Positions 1 to 12,128 of a stretch of DNA of 64,000 nucleotides are shown piece by piece. The stretch covers positions 124,001 to 188,000 of the forward strand of contig JAKZHN010000019.1 of assembly GCA_037179335.1 (NCBI GenBank). The letters are read 5' to 3'. The DNA is from Cyclaneusma minus. Its lineage: Eukaryota > Ascomycota > Leotiomycetes > Marthamycetales > Marthamycetaceae. Position numbers and translations under genes: made by a program. Position 1 is the stretch's first letter, and the number at the start of each line of letters is the position of its first letter. The notes under the pieces were generated by a model. The model made no database searches and was not told where the DNA came from. It worked only from the letters and a program-made list of their open reading frames with translations.

Positions 1-718
1 TAGATCAACACGTTGCGCTCCTTGCCAGACTTTCCGGCACCAAGACCGTAGGCGATGGCGGCTGCGGTAGGCTCGTTGATGATACGCAGGACGTTGAGAC
101 CGGCGATGGCACCGGCGTCCTTGGTGGCTTGTCTCTGGTTGTCGTTGAAGTAGGCTGGAACAGTGATAACAGCCTTGGCAACCTTCTTGCCGAGCTTGGT
201 CTCGGCGACCTCCTTCATCTTCATGAGGACCATGGAGGAGATCTCCTGTGGCGAGAAGGTCTTGGTCTCACCGAGGTACTCGACCTCCACCATGGGGTTT
301 CCGCCCTGGTCGACGACCTTGAAAGGCCACGACTCGATGCTGGTCGCTGTCAGTATTGTAGTGCTGCATTGGCCGCGAGGTGGGAAGGCTCACTCCTTGG
401 TCACTGTTGGGTCATCGAAGCGTCGTCCAACCAATCGCCTGGGCAAAGTAGTTAGCAGCTGCAGCTGAATCAACACCATGGCGGCAATTGAGCTTACTTG
501 ATGTCGAAGATGGTATTCCTGGGGTTCATGGCGGCCTGGTTCTTGGCCGACTCGCCGATCAAGCGCTCCTTGTCGGTGAAGGACACGAAGGAGGGAGTGG
601 TGAAGCTACCCTGCTCGTTGGCGATGATCTCGACATTGTTGCCCTCGTACTGCGCAACGCAGGAGTAGGTGGTTCCGAGGTCAATACCCACGGCGCCGTC
701 GTAGACCTCGTCAGCCAT
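1..718 (-). CDS. ssb1: Ssb-type Hsp70 chaperone, 5' part (partial at window edge)
   Basis: Cytosolic ATP-dependent Hsp70 of the ribosome-associated Ssb class, which binds nascent chains. Exons read as 498-718, 394-438 and 1-339; introns 439-497 and 340-393 have GTAAGC..CAG and GTGAGC..CAG borders with GCTAAC and ACTGAC branch sites. The joined protein starts MADEVYDGAVGIDLGTTYSC (phosphate-1 motif IDLGTTYS), goes through NPRNTIFDIKRLVGRRF, WPFKVVD, VPAYFNDNQR and NEPTAAAIAYGLGAG, and runs off the edge within the nucleotide-binding domain. The N-terminal sequence VEIIANEQGSFTTPSFVSF matches Ssb better than Ssa. Start is the first ATG in frame, after a pyrimidine-rich leader on the coding strand. 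No damage is visible. The family is near certain; the Ssb assignment is strong but rests on the N-terminal third only. Confidence 0.93.
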
Positions 719-1879
719 CTTGGAAGTGGATTGGGGGGAGGATGGAGGGTATTGGAGAGACGAGGAGAGATGGTGGTTGAGGAGGAGGATGGAGTGTCTC
801 AATTTGGCGCTCAGAGAAAATAATCTTTTCGCAGAAGTGGGTTTTTCGCCCACTCGGCAAGCGATAAGTGTTGCCTGAGGCCGCCATGCAGCTCCGTGCA
901 CAGGCCACACCCCACCAGGGAGCTAGGAGCTCGGGTCGTCAACTGACAACATCAGCGATGAGGTGCGGCTGGAGTATTAATTGAGAATATTTAAAGTAAC
1001 TGGGAGCATTTCAATTTCTAAGAAGTTAGGAATGTTCCAAGTAATTCGAAATATTCCAAGTGATTAGGAATTTCCAAGTGATCGGGAATATTATTAGCGA
1101 ACAAGCTTAGTCTGTATGCGATTCCCTCAATGATTCTAATCATCCAGGCTTCTCTTCTTCCTTCACAGGGAGCTTTGGTCTCTAAGGAATTGTCTCCTCC
1201 CCAACAATCCAGGCTGTTTGCAATCCTTCCGATTGCTCTCAATCATCTGGTGTCATTCTAAATGCCTGGGTTAATCCTAGGCGTCTAGCTTGGTATTCTT
1301 GTTTCTACCAATCTGGGTCGCTGCTGATTCTTCGATTCGCCGTTTCCGGGTAGTCGTCACTTCTAAGCACTTGGATGTTTTGCAATCACTTGAATAGTCT
1401 CTGCTCTTCAACCTGTTGAAATAAGAACTATTTGACATTCAACCCTGCAAGGCCTGATGCCTTGATTATACATATAGGTTTGGAAGTCATCTTGAAAATT
1501 CCGTTGGCTTGAACTGTTTCTGGTATTCCCAGTCCACTTGTTTCTCTTCCGGTGTTTCTGGATTGCTCCTGTATAGATATGGACCATGGTGTTGATACTA
1601 ACCTTCCATCTCAACGTCATCATCATCATCAACCTCGTTGTCCCCTAACCCGGGTTGAGGGGATTCCGGAACGGGGTCCTGACCGGGGCCTCCAAAACCT
1701 CCGAGTGCCAGGCAAACTGTTTGACCCGCCGCCCCACTTCTATCCTCAACATATCCACGAGCCTTTTGTCCTTTGGGGAAGGGCTGGATTACCCTTCTGA
1801 CGCATCCTGGTCCAGACTGCCTATTACAAGGTTAGCGTCCAATTTCAATAACAATAACACGTGAAATGTTAACCTGAAC
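719..1879. other. Intergenic, with short imperfect CCAAGT repeats
   Basis: The Hsp70 leader and promoter lie next to 719. Around 1,000-1,095 a motif of about 20 bp resembling GGAATATTCCAAGTGATT recurs four or five times imperfectly; similar strings occur near 40,650, 49,030 and 51,950. Short open frames on both strands lack coding character and no gene is called. Confidence 0.5.
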
Positions 1880-4800
1880 TTACATGATTACACGTCGCTC
1901 CGCGATCATAAGATCTATTATATAACGCCATCGCCCATTGTACTTGGCAGAAACCTGCTCAAGGCGCTCGAACTCTCTATATTTGCCCTCGGTGATACCT
2001 CCTGCGGCTCGATCGTCACGGGCTTGTGCTCTTTTTTCACTGGCCGAGTCTACAAATTTTTGTAGTTCACTTTCTAAGTCTGCCAAACTGACATCCATAT
2101 GCGCCAGTTCGAAAATCCGCGTCGCGTTTTCATCCCACGTCATCGTCCTCCGAACTATTTCCATTGCTACCAGCCGATCCTGAACTTCTTCGTCCTCTAA
2201 ATCTTCAGTGTCTTGGGGAACATGAATATCCGCGGGCCCAGGGAGTGGGTTGTTAACCCTTCTTCTCATGACCATACCGCAACCTATTTTCCCGGAGTAC
2301 CTATGGAATTTGTCAGTGAATTGGAGGCATCTTCAGGAAATGAGAAGGATCAAATCAGGGATGCTAACTCAAATAGACCTCCAGATCGATTGCAATCCAC
2401 CAAATATGCGTGAAAATCTTCTGGAGTCAACTTTAAGTCGGGTCTCTGTTGTATGACCCACCGATACAGCGTATTTTCTGGCACCCCAAATGCCCGCCAA
2501 GTGCCAGGATCCATATCTGGCGTAAATTCATATAGCACAGTGGACATGTCTTGGCCCTGGCGATATTGTTTTGCTGCGTCTTCAACCAAGTACTACAAGT
2601 GACACTCATAGTTCGCTTCATAAACAACACTATCCTCCAGGTAAGCATTTTCCATGGACATCGGACTAGAGCTTGGCTAACTTACAAGTAGAGTTTTTCG
2701 TCATTGGTGTATGTGTTATTTAGCACATCAAAGATAGCTTTTGCCTCGTCCGTATCGCCCATACACATCCCCAGGATTCTGCGATACAGATGTAGTCTAA
2801 GCTGGAGATAATACCTCTGGGGACCCAAGTTCTCTAGCCCGCTCTGCCAGTACCCATAATGGTTATAGTCCAAAGTTGTCAGCCCAAGGGGGCCAGCCTC
2901 GCTAATAAGAGCATTATGTATTGTCTGATACCGCTGCGGCGGCAACCTTTGGAGTATCGCACCATTTGAATCGGCGTGAGTCGGAGTCTCGGTATTGTTC
3001 ACATTATTGTACCATCGGAAATTCCTGGGGTAAGGGTGATGGACTAACTCGCTTACAGAGAACGGGCTGTGAGGGGTTAAGGTGTTAAGGTGCTCAAGTG
3101 CAGTATAGCCAGACTCCCCGCATCGTTTCCAGCGCCCAGTGATGTCCCTTACAGCGTTCCAGTAGGCTTCAAAGTCCGATGCTTTGGGCCGGTGCCAGGT
3201 TGTTTGCTCTGTTTCAGTTCCCTTATTGGAACCTAGATCATATCTGAGTGATGCTGCGCCAAATTTCGCTACCCTGACATCCCAAAACTCGGCTCGCTGC
3301 AGATTCGAAAAAAATTCATTGGGATGGGCCAGGCTTTGGAAGTGAGAGGAATTTCTTCTTGGGTCAATCCTCGTTTATATTGGACGTCCCCTTCTTCCAT
3401 TTCTTGGTAAGCAGTTCTGTTGAGGTCGTCCTTCAAACATAGACCACCCAGTTCAAGAGGATCCAACATGCTCTCAAAACTATGTTGATTAGGTTCCCTG
3501 AGGTGACCTCCAAAGACCTTTATGTATGTTAGAAAACAAAAAACGAAGCAGGGGTATTACCTGTTGGAAGAACCTTGGGAAGAGGTGCTTACGTGATTTT
3601 CCATCGCAAAGCCCATCTCTGCCTGAATGTCGTTTTCAAAGAATGGCTCTGGATAGTTAGCGCGATTGAAATCAGGCTGATGACGCGTCATCACGACATT
3701 CGTCATAGCATGCTAGCGGTACTGTTAGCTATTGTAATATAAGCAACGCTGGTTATCGACTTAAATAGGTCGTTAATAGATTAGGTATGATTTTGTCTTA
3801 CAGATAATTCATGTATCAGTGTTATAGCAGCAAAGGTTTGCTGACACATCCTCTCAGGTGCTGTCAGATCCCATAAAAGAGGTTCAAGTAAGTGAAAGCT
3901 GAGAGCACAATGCAGTGTATCGCCAACGCGATAAGTGCTACCATATTGTCCGGCACCACGTGGTTTGGATGGCAGCCCGCTAGCGGGTCTCGTCTTACTC
4001 GACGTCAACAAAAATCTGATGTTCGTTTGGTTCTCAGTCCAGAATGCTGAAAGAAGATCCTTGGTCTTCGGATAGCCCTTGACAGGAAAGGGCTCGTTTG
4101 GCTTGCCTGGCTGTGTTCTTATTATCTTTCTGGGCCTATAATTAGGCTCTCTATAACCGGTTCGAAAAGGCCATCTGTGTCTGGGTTCCTCAATTAAGTG
4201 GACACCTTGCATCAAGGCGTCGAAAAACGGAGTTATATGCATGTTGGTGATCAACTTGGTGACAATTTGAAGTATTGGTTCTAGGACAGTCCATACATGG
4301 TCGTTCGATGCCTAATAGCTGCGAATTAGTCTGTATAACCATTTTGAAGGGGAGCAGAAGAAGGAATCCCGGTTGGCTCGGTGATTACCCTTAAGAATAC
4401 TTACCGTCCAGTAGCCTGGTCTGCCCTTGGCCAGCGGGTATGCAGGAGCATGAGGGCCGTGATCGTCAATCCAATTGGCTCTGCTGAGCACTGGATGGAC
4501 ACCAATATGCTGAATATTGCTTTCCTCTAATTGGTTTCCATCATAAAGTTTTACGAATGAGTTCATGTCTTTCAGCTCTTGGGCAGTAAAACCGTAGAGC
4601 CATCGTACCTGATCGAGCTCGTTCCATTTTTTCTCCCAATATTGTGTTTTGGTATCATCGAAACGCAAAGCCTGTATTGGAGAGAGACCGCTTTTGTTTC
4701 CATTCCCCCCTTGAAACCAGGTATATATTGTTTCATCCAGACAGCCATACCTTCTGGCCCTATCCGAAGCATTCTCCGCTACACGCCGAGGTCGAAGGTA

Positions 4801-4980
4801 TGTGGAATACGGATGCTGCTTATCGGGATGCGTGAATCCCTTGACCAAGGGGTTGGTTCTTTCTTTATTTGTGTCGGTGACTGGTTGGCTGCCTGTTATC
4901 GTCTTTCGCCGTTTGGTGTCATTCGCACTAGACGAAGGTGACCCAGGCCGTTTGCCGGTCATCGCAGAAGGGTGAAACAC
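1880..4980 (-). CDS. Multi-exon protein with a split HELSH zinc-metallopeptidase motif
   Basis: Clear exons: 4405-4980, 3802-4311, 3593-3712, then from 3517, and a last exon 1880-2300 joined to a coding block ending at 2369. The first three exons join in phase 0 with GTAAGT/GTAAG/GTAAGC donors. Joining exon 2 (ending HELS) to exon 3 (starting HAM) creates HELSH at residues 359-363, and 31 residues later E394 lies in DIQAEMGFAMENH followed by VFGG. This is the layout of a gluzincin-like zinc peptidase (two His, one Glu), known in principle from that clan; I do not recognise a named family. The N-terminus is basic and low in complexity; the C-terminus looks helical. The middle is problematic: the frame changes between about 3,380 and 3,295 (either an 89-bp intron with weak GTCCAA donor and good TTTCGAATCTGCAG acceptor, or a 1-nt lesion), and a frame around 2,590 has an in-frame TAG at 2593-2595. 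The gene may be decaying. Start could be M1 or M7. Confidence 0.6.
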
Positions 4981-6318
4981 TGAAGAAGAAGTGAACTTCG
5001 AGACGAGTTTGGAACGTCAATAATCAACGGAAATGAGTTAGTGGCAAAGAGATGCGCTTGATGTCAGCAAGGGCAGGGAGCAGGTGGTAGGCGACTGATC
5101 GAGATGAATGAGTTGGTCTTTCGGACTAAGAGGTTGCAAAGTGGAAGACCAATTGCCAAAAATCCAAATGACCGCATACATGGATTATTTTCTAGAGAAA
5201 AGAAAGACGCGGCAGATCGCCGGTCCCGAGATTCTCTTTGTCCACCGACCAGAAGCGATGGCGCGTAGCAAAGATCTAGGTATGCTTGCGGCCTCTGCTG
5301 AAAAGTTTACCCACGACTCTTTGTTCTCTCATATTTCAAACACTCTTACCAATAATGTCCTTTGTGCCAAGACCACGGGCTCGTTACAAAACCAGGGTTT
5401 CTCAGTATTTCACGATTAGATCCTGACAAAGAACAAAGAATGTTGAACAAGCTTATCACCCCATCTCTTCCCCCAAGTCACCAAAAATCACCAAAAATCT
5501 AGAGCATACGAGCCCTATTAGCAAAATTGCGAAAGAGAAGCGTAGGTATGCATGCCAAAGAGCGACAACAATACCATCATTTCTTCGTTGTCAGTCACAA
5601 GGATGAGGAATATTCTCAATCACCAGGAATAATTCGACTTATTGAGAATCAACAAAGCACTTGGCTGTTACTACAGTCAAACACTCATCTCAGGAGGTTG
5701 AGCGCGAGGGCAGGGAGGGGGCTGGGGGACTTCTTTCATCCTACTGTATCCTCAAATCAAGCACCTTCATTCCTGCCCAGCACGCACTACATAAGGTCAC
5801 GAATTGATAACGAAACCTCAATGTCACAGATTCAGCGTTTCGTGGAAAAGTTTTTGTAGAAGTGTATTTCCTCCCTAAAGGCTAGAGAACTGTTCTTCCG
5901 AAGAAATGCGTCTTCGAAGAACTTGGCCATCAGGCAGACCCGATCTGCTGATGTCCGCCTCGTCAAAAGAAACTAGCAAGATGCTGCAACTGTCCACCGT
6001 CCTCATCAGTTTGCCCTCGCATTGCGCGCATCATCTACCAGGTCGAGGGCCTGGCGGATATCGATGTGCGAAGCAAAGATTTAGTGAAGTGAGTAGTCAC
6101 GAAGACTCGGTGGAAACAGGCAGCTGAAAAGACTGAAACTGAGTGAGCAAGAATGAATCCGTCCCCAATGTCCATGAAGTTGTGAAAGCTTTGTCGAAGT
6201 AAAGTGTGACCGGAGAAAGCCCTGGGGCCTTCTGGAACCAACGACGGCGACCTTTTCTTTCACTAGGATCATTATGGGATACGTGGACCTCGGTATTGAT
6301 GCCCAACAGGATTCCGAA
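4981..6318. other. Intergenic, no supported gene
   Basis: Contains the upstream region of the metallopeptidase-like gene and the 3' flank of the next minus-strand gene. Plus-strand open frames at 5108-5419 and 5527-5859 have no recognisable motif, no convincing start context and no paired splice sites, so they are not called. Confidence 0.4.
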
Positions 6319-8317
6319 TCATGTATCGTCCAGAGTCGGCGACAAGAATTCTGGAGTAGTCGACGAGATAGAATAGTAGGCTTGCGAAGACTGTGACTCT
6401 CGATTGGCAGGACCAGTCATCTCATGAGAAGCAGAAGCAAGTTCGCTCGCGGGGGCTTGGGGAGGAAGTCCGTCCGACTGTCCTACCAAGCGTTCTTCGT
6501 TACGAAGCGGTTCTTCGTAGCCAGATACTTGAGCACCTGGAGCTTCATGGCTAGTCTTGGCCCTTTTGGCGGCAGAATTGTCAGACGATTCCGTACCATG
6601 TTCACGCTTCACAACCGGACCAGAAGCAGGATCCTGAGCACCCGAATTCAGGGGAACCGCAGTGTAGTATGCATCACTCGCTTGACCACGTGAGGCTGCG
6701 TTGATATCGTTCCAATTCGACGAGCTCTGCAACTGAGAGGGGCCGGGATCTTGCTGTCGCGAGGGGCCCGCAGTGGGCAAGCCATCGTGGACTTGATCAC
6801 GGCTTTCTTCACGGGGCTTGGTGACTCCAGGTTTGTGGTTACCCGGGAACTTGATCGTGCGTTCATAGTGGGCTCTGGCATTCTGTAAAGTTTTCACATG
6901 TTAACTCAGATCACGTTTCCTCTTTAACTTTTGATGGAATGACCTACCTGCCTGCCAAAGCCTCCTGGGTAGTTGCCAAGCTTGACTGAATGTGGCATCT
7001 CCAGCCATCCCATTCCTCGAATCTCCTGGAAAGTGAACATCCCTTCAAATCGCGTCGGACGAGGGCTGTCCAGGTTGATAACGCCCTTCCAAGGCAGTCC
7101 CAATCCCACACGTCTTCGAGGCTGGTTCATCGTTAGGGCTTCTTGGTGTTCTGAGATAGTAGTAGGCAGACCCTTGGCGAACTCTTCGTCGAGTACAGAC
7201 TCCAACCACAGAGCCGGGTTGGGAGCCTCCGCAAGATTCATCTCGACGACATATTGCTCATATTCAGGGAAGCGGGCCAAGAAACAATCCGCAGTCCACC
7301 TGCCGAGTGGAATCTCCCTTTCTTTCTCCAATTTCAGGTTGACAAGTTGATCAGGGGGAATGAATGGGATCAGGTCAGCTTTGAGAAGACCTTGGAGACA
7401 GTAGGCGGCTAGCATGAACTTGCTCTCGACGAGCTGCATAAGATTCGTGTCCTTATGAAGCCGGAATCTCGCGTCGAACAAGTGATACTTCTCAACGACC
7501 TCGAAATGTTTCGTTCCATAAAAGCGATCCACGTGTAGACGCCGAGGATCGAAGTCGAAACGAGGCGAGCTGGTAAGTGGCAATGAAAGAACTTGAACCG
7601 AGTGGGAGATCCGCTCTGCATACTCTGGAAGATGGCATGGACCCAAGGCTGGAACGTCGTGCCTATGCAGATCATGCGAATCGATGTGGAAAAGTACGTT
7701 CTTGACGTCATCTCTGGTTGTCCACTTGTGATGGACACTGTTCTCGACGACCTGCATAATCACACGTCAACAAGTAGACTCGCAGGGGGGAGTAAACGCT
7801 GGAAATGATTAAAGGTGAAAAACAAAACAAGAATACGCATAAAGCGGGTAGCCGGAAATAAACTCACGTTTTGGTGGTAGTAGACTTTGCTTCTAACCCA
7901 AAGTTCGTTGCTCCTCTTCCTCATCAGCAGTTCTCCATAAGATGGTTCGCTCAGGTCCTTGAAATCCGCATTAAAGAGTACTTCGGCCGCTTCGACGAAT
8001 GTGCCATCGCCCTTAACAAAGCGTAGGCCCATGGTGCTTGGGTCAAAGATGGCAAAGACCGCGTGGGTGGGCGCCGATCTGCTTACTCCTGCCAATTGGC
8101 CAGCGTAAGGCAGAGCAAACAGCGCCTTGTCGTTCAGGGCGGCGCCCGGTGGAGGGGGGTGGACTGTTGGTGATTTCGAATGATCTGGCCACAAAGGAAC
8201 ACGCCAGTCAGTGCCAGAAGCCATTGTCGATTCCATGGCGGAGGAGGAGGAGGGGAGGAGGAGGGAGGATGAGGGTTGGAGACGCCAGTCAGTGCCATAA
8301 GGCATTGTCGATTCCAT
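6319..8317 (-). CDS. Unknown 604-residue protein, three exons
   Basis: Exons 7868-8317, 6948-7751 and 6319-6882, all phase 0. Introns have GTGAGT..TATGCAG and GTAGGT..TTTACAG borders. I do not recognise the family. The first exon begins with a Ser/Pro/Leu-rich segment carrying part of a duplicated 27-codon unit (PSSSLLLP and AMESTM occur in each copy). The middle (about residues 150-418) is a globular-looking region with many aromatic residues. The last 187 residues are polar, Ser/Gln/Pro-rich and probably disordered, with a small basic cluster AAKRAK. No signal peptide or membrane segment. The ATG at 8317 is chosen because the open frame above it has no other ATG before a stop. The gene model is well supported; the function is not known. 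Confidence 0.75.
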
Positions 8318-8362
8318 GGCAGAGGAGGAGGGGGGGAGGAGGAGGGAGGATGAGGGTTGGAG
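8201..8362. repeat. 81-bp tandem duplication at the 5' end of the orphan gene
   Basis: Copies at 8201-8281 and 8282-8362 share the strings cgccagtcagtgcca, attgtcgattccatgg and ggaggatgagggttggag. The period is 81 bp, exactly 27 codons, so the reading frame is kept. The ATG of the gene lies in the copy at 8282-8362. Confidence 0.9.
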
Positions 8363-10819
8363 AAGGTCGCGGTTCAAGGTGGTCGCGATTAAATCCTGGA
8401 GATCGTGCCGCGCTCAAAACCTGGGGCTAACGTCGCCTCATTGTCGTCCGGCACTGCCAACGACGACGTCGTTGGGGTCTGGAAGGCTCGGCGATGACGT
8501 CGTTTGACAAGGTTAAAGGGGCCGGATCCGCATGATCGAGTGTGGGCGATGTTGTGCATTTCCGCATAGGGGGGAGCCATTCAGAGTCAAGAGACGTCAT
8601 AGTATTAAGCAAATCAAGCAAGTAATATGGAGGGAGGGTCGTTGGCAACGTCGTTCGAGAGGGATAAAGGTGTCGGGTCCTCGTTATCGAGTTCAGGCGG
8701 TGCTGAGTATGGGTGCCAAGGGCGAAGCCATCCAGACTCAAAATACTAAAGAGTATCTAGCAGGTTAAGCAAGCAATAAAGGGAGATAGAACAAGAGAGA
8801 AGAGAAGGTCGCGAAAGGGAGTTGAGTCATTGTCCGGGTCATGAAGGCTAGGCGGCGACTCGTCTGACAGTGACAATTGTCACGGCCCTGGACCTTATAG
8901 AGTAGACTTGGCAGTATTCCCCCGTTGTGAAAATACTGGTTGCCCTTTTGCGTGACCTAAGGGTATGATGTTAGCCAGGTGTTACTGTAGCAAACAAGTC
9001 AGCTAGAGAGGTAACATGGGTTCGATTCCTGGCCATGACAATAAAGGGGTAAAATGCGCATGTTAAGGGAGAGACCATAAGAGATGAAGACGGGAAAGGG
9101 CGAGAAACGGAAAGGGATTGACAATGTCTCGTGACGACGAAGCGATATGGAAGTAACTAGTAAGAGGAGGAAAGTAAAAAGAGGAAAGTAGGAAATCCGA
9201 TATACGGGATGGAGACGTATTGCCGAGGAAGTCTTTTGAGGACGAACCTATAGGGAAACCAAAGGGGGAAATCAAGATGACTGTAATAGTAAGACTAAGT
9301 GTCCGAACGGTGGGGGGTGGGGGTCCACGGAAGGAAGAAACGAGAGAATGGAAACGGGGAGAGGAAAGTGAGATGAAGAAAATGAAGGGTAGAAAATTAC
9401 CGAAAGGAGGTATTAGATGGGAAGTGTCTGGACGAAAGTGAGAGAACGGAAACTAGAAGAGGGAAGCATCTGGCTCAGGACTCCGTCACTCAAATGTCTC
9501 CGTTCCAAGATCGAGACTCCCGTGAACATGTTTCACATAACTCCCATACCGCAGTAGTCAAATATCGAAAGAAATCAGGATGACAATAAGGAATGAGAGA
9601 AAACGTACCTTGTGATCGTCAATCTCAGCGCAACTGGCCATCTTGCAAGAAGCGATGTTGGCTGAAGCCAGGGACGACTTCAAGCTGAAAAACCCTATGA
9701 TTCCAAGCTATCCGACCCTTCCTCACCTCGAGCACAGATACTTGGGTCATTGGCCGTTTGTTGAAGCTGAGACCTAAAGATCCAGGTCGAGCGAAGTACC
9801 CTTGCCATTGCGTAGAAATCAACGGGGAGAGAACCTAATTTTCCGCATGTTAAAAGTATGCTGGAACACGTGCGTCACGTGCCCGGCGCTAAGCCAGCAG
9901 CTAGAGGTCGGGACCCTTAAGGAGCAGAGCCTTGAGCCCTACCGGCTCTACCCTGCGCTTCCTTCTTCCCAGATGAATACAACACCATGAACCTTGACCC
10001 CACTGCAGTAGACCAAACCGACCCTTGACGTCTCGACAAAGTCAGCGAAAGTCGTCACCGCGTAGCCAGCAACTTTACCATCGTAGGAGCGGTTTCTCTC
10101 GCAGACACTGATCCAGCCGCAACATCAATACGCAACTTCCTTCGACTTCCCTTCCCAGCCTCCGATTTCGGACACGAACTGAACGCTCCACAGCAGCCGC
10201 CGCGGAGTCGTCCCCGGGTTGAAGCTCGAGGTACATCTAGTAGGGCGAGTAGAAGCAGTCAAGCCAGCCATGTTCCGGGTGTCAAGTAGCAAATGTCATT
10301 CTCGGCCCACTATTTGACTCGACCGGAACATTGGGTGATTGAAGCTGCAACTTGCTTACTATTCAGTCCGGAGTGGACTTATCAAAGCCCTTGTCTCAAC
10401 CCCAGTCGATTCCATCAAGATTAAACAAATGGAAGGTGCTTTCTAACCACACTGGTGGATTCGCAGGCGACAGTACAAAAAGACCGCATCGCCCCTAGCT
10501 CATACCTTCTTTCCACATCAACAGTTTCGAAACATCTCCACCGCCGCACTTTCAGCTCGGGCTCTCGATTTCCTTTCTCGCGACTTTGTGTTTTTTCATC
10601 CAAGAATTTGCTCGTCGGGGATTTTCACATACCTGATACCTAGCTACCTGTCATCTCCTCTACTTCACGCTGCCAGTGCCAGCTCTCTCACGGTGAGAAC
10701 AAGGTGTCTTCAAGTGATCACAGAACTTCCTGCGGCCAGTGTTTATCGTACGTTCATTTGTATCAGAATGGCTCTACTCTAGCAGTACATTTCCGTCATA
10801 AATTTTCTTTGCAATCTTC
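8363..10819. other. Long intergenic stretch with a diverged duplication and a tRNA-like fragment
   Basis: Two diverged copies of a segment of about 150 bp lie side by side at roughly 8,490-8,635 and 8,640-8,790 (shared: acgtcgtt, ATCGAGT, AGCCAT.CAGA.TCAA, aagcaag.aata). At 8972-8981 and 9019-9029 sit box A-like tagccaggtg and a perfect box B ggttcgattcc, but the flanks do not form an acceptor stem, so this is a tRNA-like fragment at best. From 9,060 to 9,450 the plus strand is purine-rich. No gene is supported. The 3' flank of the alcohol dehydrogenase is at the right end. Confidence 0.4.
8490..8790. repeat. Diverged tandem duplication, period about 150 bp
   Basis: Read from matching islands in order: gacgtcgtt/aacgtcgtt, ttaaagg/ataaagg, ccggatcc/tcgggtcc, atcgagt, agccat.caga.tcaa, and aagcaagtaatatgg/aagcaagcaataaag. 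The copies differ at many sites, so the duplication is old. No coding frame is shared. Confidence 0.55.
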
Positions 10820-12128
10820 TTACATCACCAGCACAGCTCTGAATCTTGCTTTGCCTTCGACCATGTGGTCGAATGCCTTTTGCGCATCCTTGAGAGGGAA
10901 CTTCTCGACCATGCAGTGGATGTTGTGCAGCGAGGTGAAGGCAATGGCTTCCTGGAAAGACGAGAAACGTTAGCTTAGGTTCTGAACGTCCAAGTGATGT
11001 GAAGCTTGGTTGGAACTCGGGCATTTCGTTTTGTCAGTTGACTTCGAATTTGAGACCATCTTGCAGGAAATATCCAAGCTACTTGCACGACAAGGAATGC
11101 TTACCTCGGAGTCCAACGCATGTCCACTAGGGAATCCCGAAACCGTGGCACGCTTCGAGACCAAATCCAGCGTGTTCACCTCGATAGGTCCCACAGGAGC
11201 CAACACCAACAGATGCCCACCGGGCGCCAATCCAGCCGTCATCCCACCGATAATCTTCGGGTTCGGGGCCGTCGAGCAAATCAAATCCGCACCGCCCATC
11301 TTCATCAGCTGCTCCGCCGTATCACCCTTGCTGCCATCAATGTAATCATGCGCGCCCAGCTTCTTCGCAAAATCGACTTTGTCGCCGCCGCTGCTGAGAG
11401 CAACTACACGGTAGCCCATGGCTTTTGCGTACTGAATGGCCAGGTGGCCGAGACCGCCGAGGCCTTGTACGGCTACGAGAGAGCCGGGGGTCACTTTCTG
11501 GTTGCGGATGCTGTTGTATACTGTCACGCCGGCGCAGAGAATGGGTGCATATTCGACGGGGTCGATGTCCTTGGGGACTGCGGCGGCGGCTTCGGTGCGG
11601 AGGAGTACGTACTCGGCGTAGCCACCGTCGCGCGAAATGCCGTTTACGACGCCGTTGGCGCACTGCTGGAACCATCCTTGGCGGCATTGCTTGCAGACTT
11701 GGTCATGGCCTGAAGAATTTCATTCAGTACAACGCACTATCATTGGCGAAGGAAAAGAGAAGTATGGACTGATGGGTGGGGAGGGGATCAGGGGAATATA
11801 TACCTCCGTGCCATGCGCCGCCAACTCTGTCACCAACCTTCCACTTAGTCTCGCTGCTGGGGACGTCGACAACATCGCCGATGATCTCGTGGCCAGGAAT
11901 ACGTGGGAGTCCTCCGCCCATTGCATCGTTCTGAGCAATGGTATCGGAGTGACACACACCACAGGCAATGACCTTTACCAGGATCTGGCCATCCTCGGGC
12001 TTCTTAAGCTCGATATCCTTGATCACAAGCGGCTTGCCCTTCTCCTCGAAGACAGCAGCTTTGTATGTCTTTGGAAGAGGAGTCATCTTGGCTAGAACGG
12101 TTTGAGCTGTGGACTTGATGGTATTCAT
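10820..12128 (-). CDS. Zinc-type alcohol dehydrogenase, medium-chain family
   Basis: NAD(P)-dependent oxidation of alcohols or reduction of aldehydes, cytosolic unless the first 14 residues act as a targeting signal. Exons 11804-12128, 11105-11709, 10820-10951 give 353 residues, normal for the family; introns have GTATAT..TTCAG, GTAAGC..TTCCAG. Catalytic-zinc motifs are VIACGVCHSD and PGHEIIGDV. The structural-zinc loop reads GGHDQVCKQCRQGWFQQC, so the position of the first of four cysteines is Asp; this variant is known in a fungal subgroup of the family. The nucleotide-binding motif is GLGGLGHLAIQYAKAMG, and DKVDFAKKLGAHDYIDG follows. The C-terminus ends RFRAVLVM. A second in-frame ATG at 12087 (MTPLPKTYKAAVF) is an alternative start and gives a typical cytosolic N-terminus. 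Substrate cannot be told from sequence. Confidence 0.92.

Noticed and set aside
820..850. Heat-shock element above the Hsp70 gene
   Set aside because: TTCGCAGAA has three rather than two bases between the half-sites and there is no third half-site, so it is not claimed.
5108..5859. Two plus-strand open frames as a gene
   Set aside because: No motif, no good start, no splice pair joining them.
8965..9040. tRNA gene candidate with perfect box B
   Set aside because: Acceptor and T stems do not pair and no anticodon arm can be drawn; at most a tRNA-derived fragment.
10970..11713. Long plus-strand frames opposite the alcohol dehydrogenase
   Set aside because: They are antisense shadows of a clear conserved gene.
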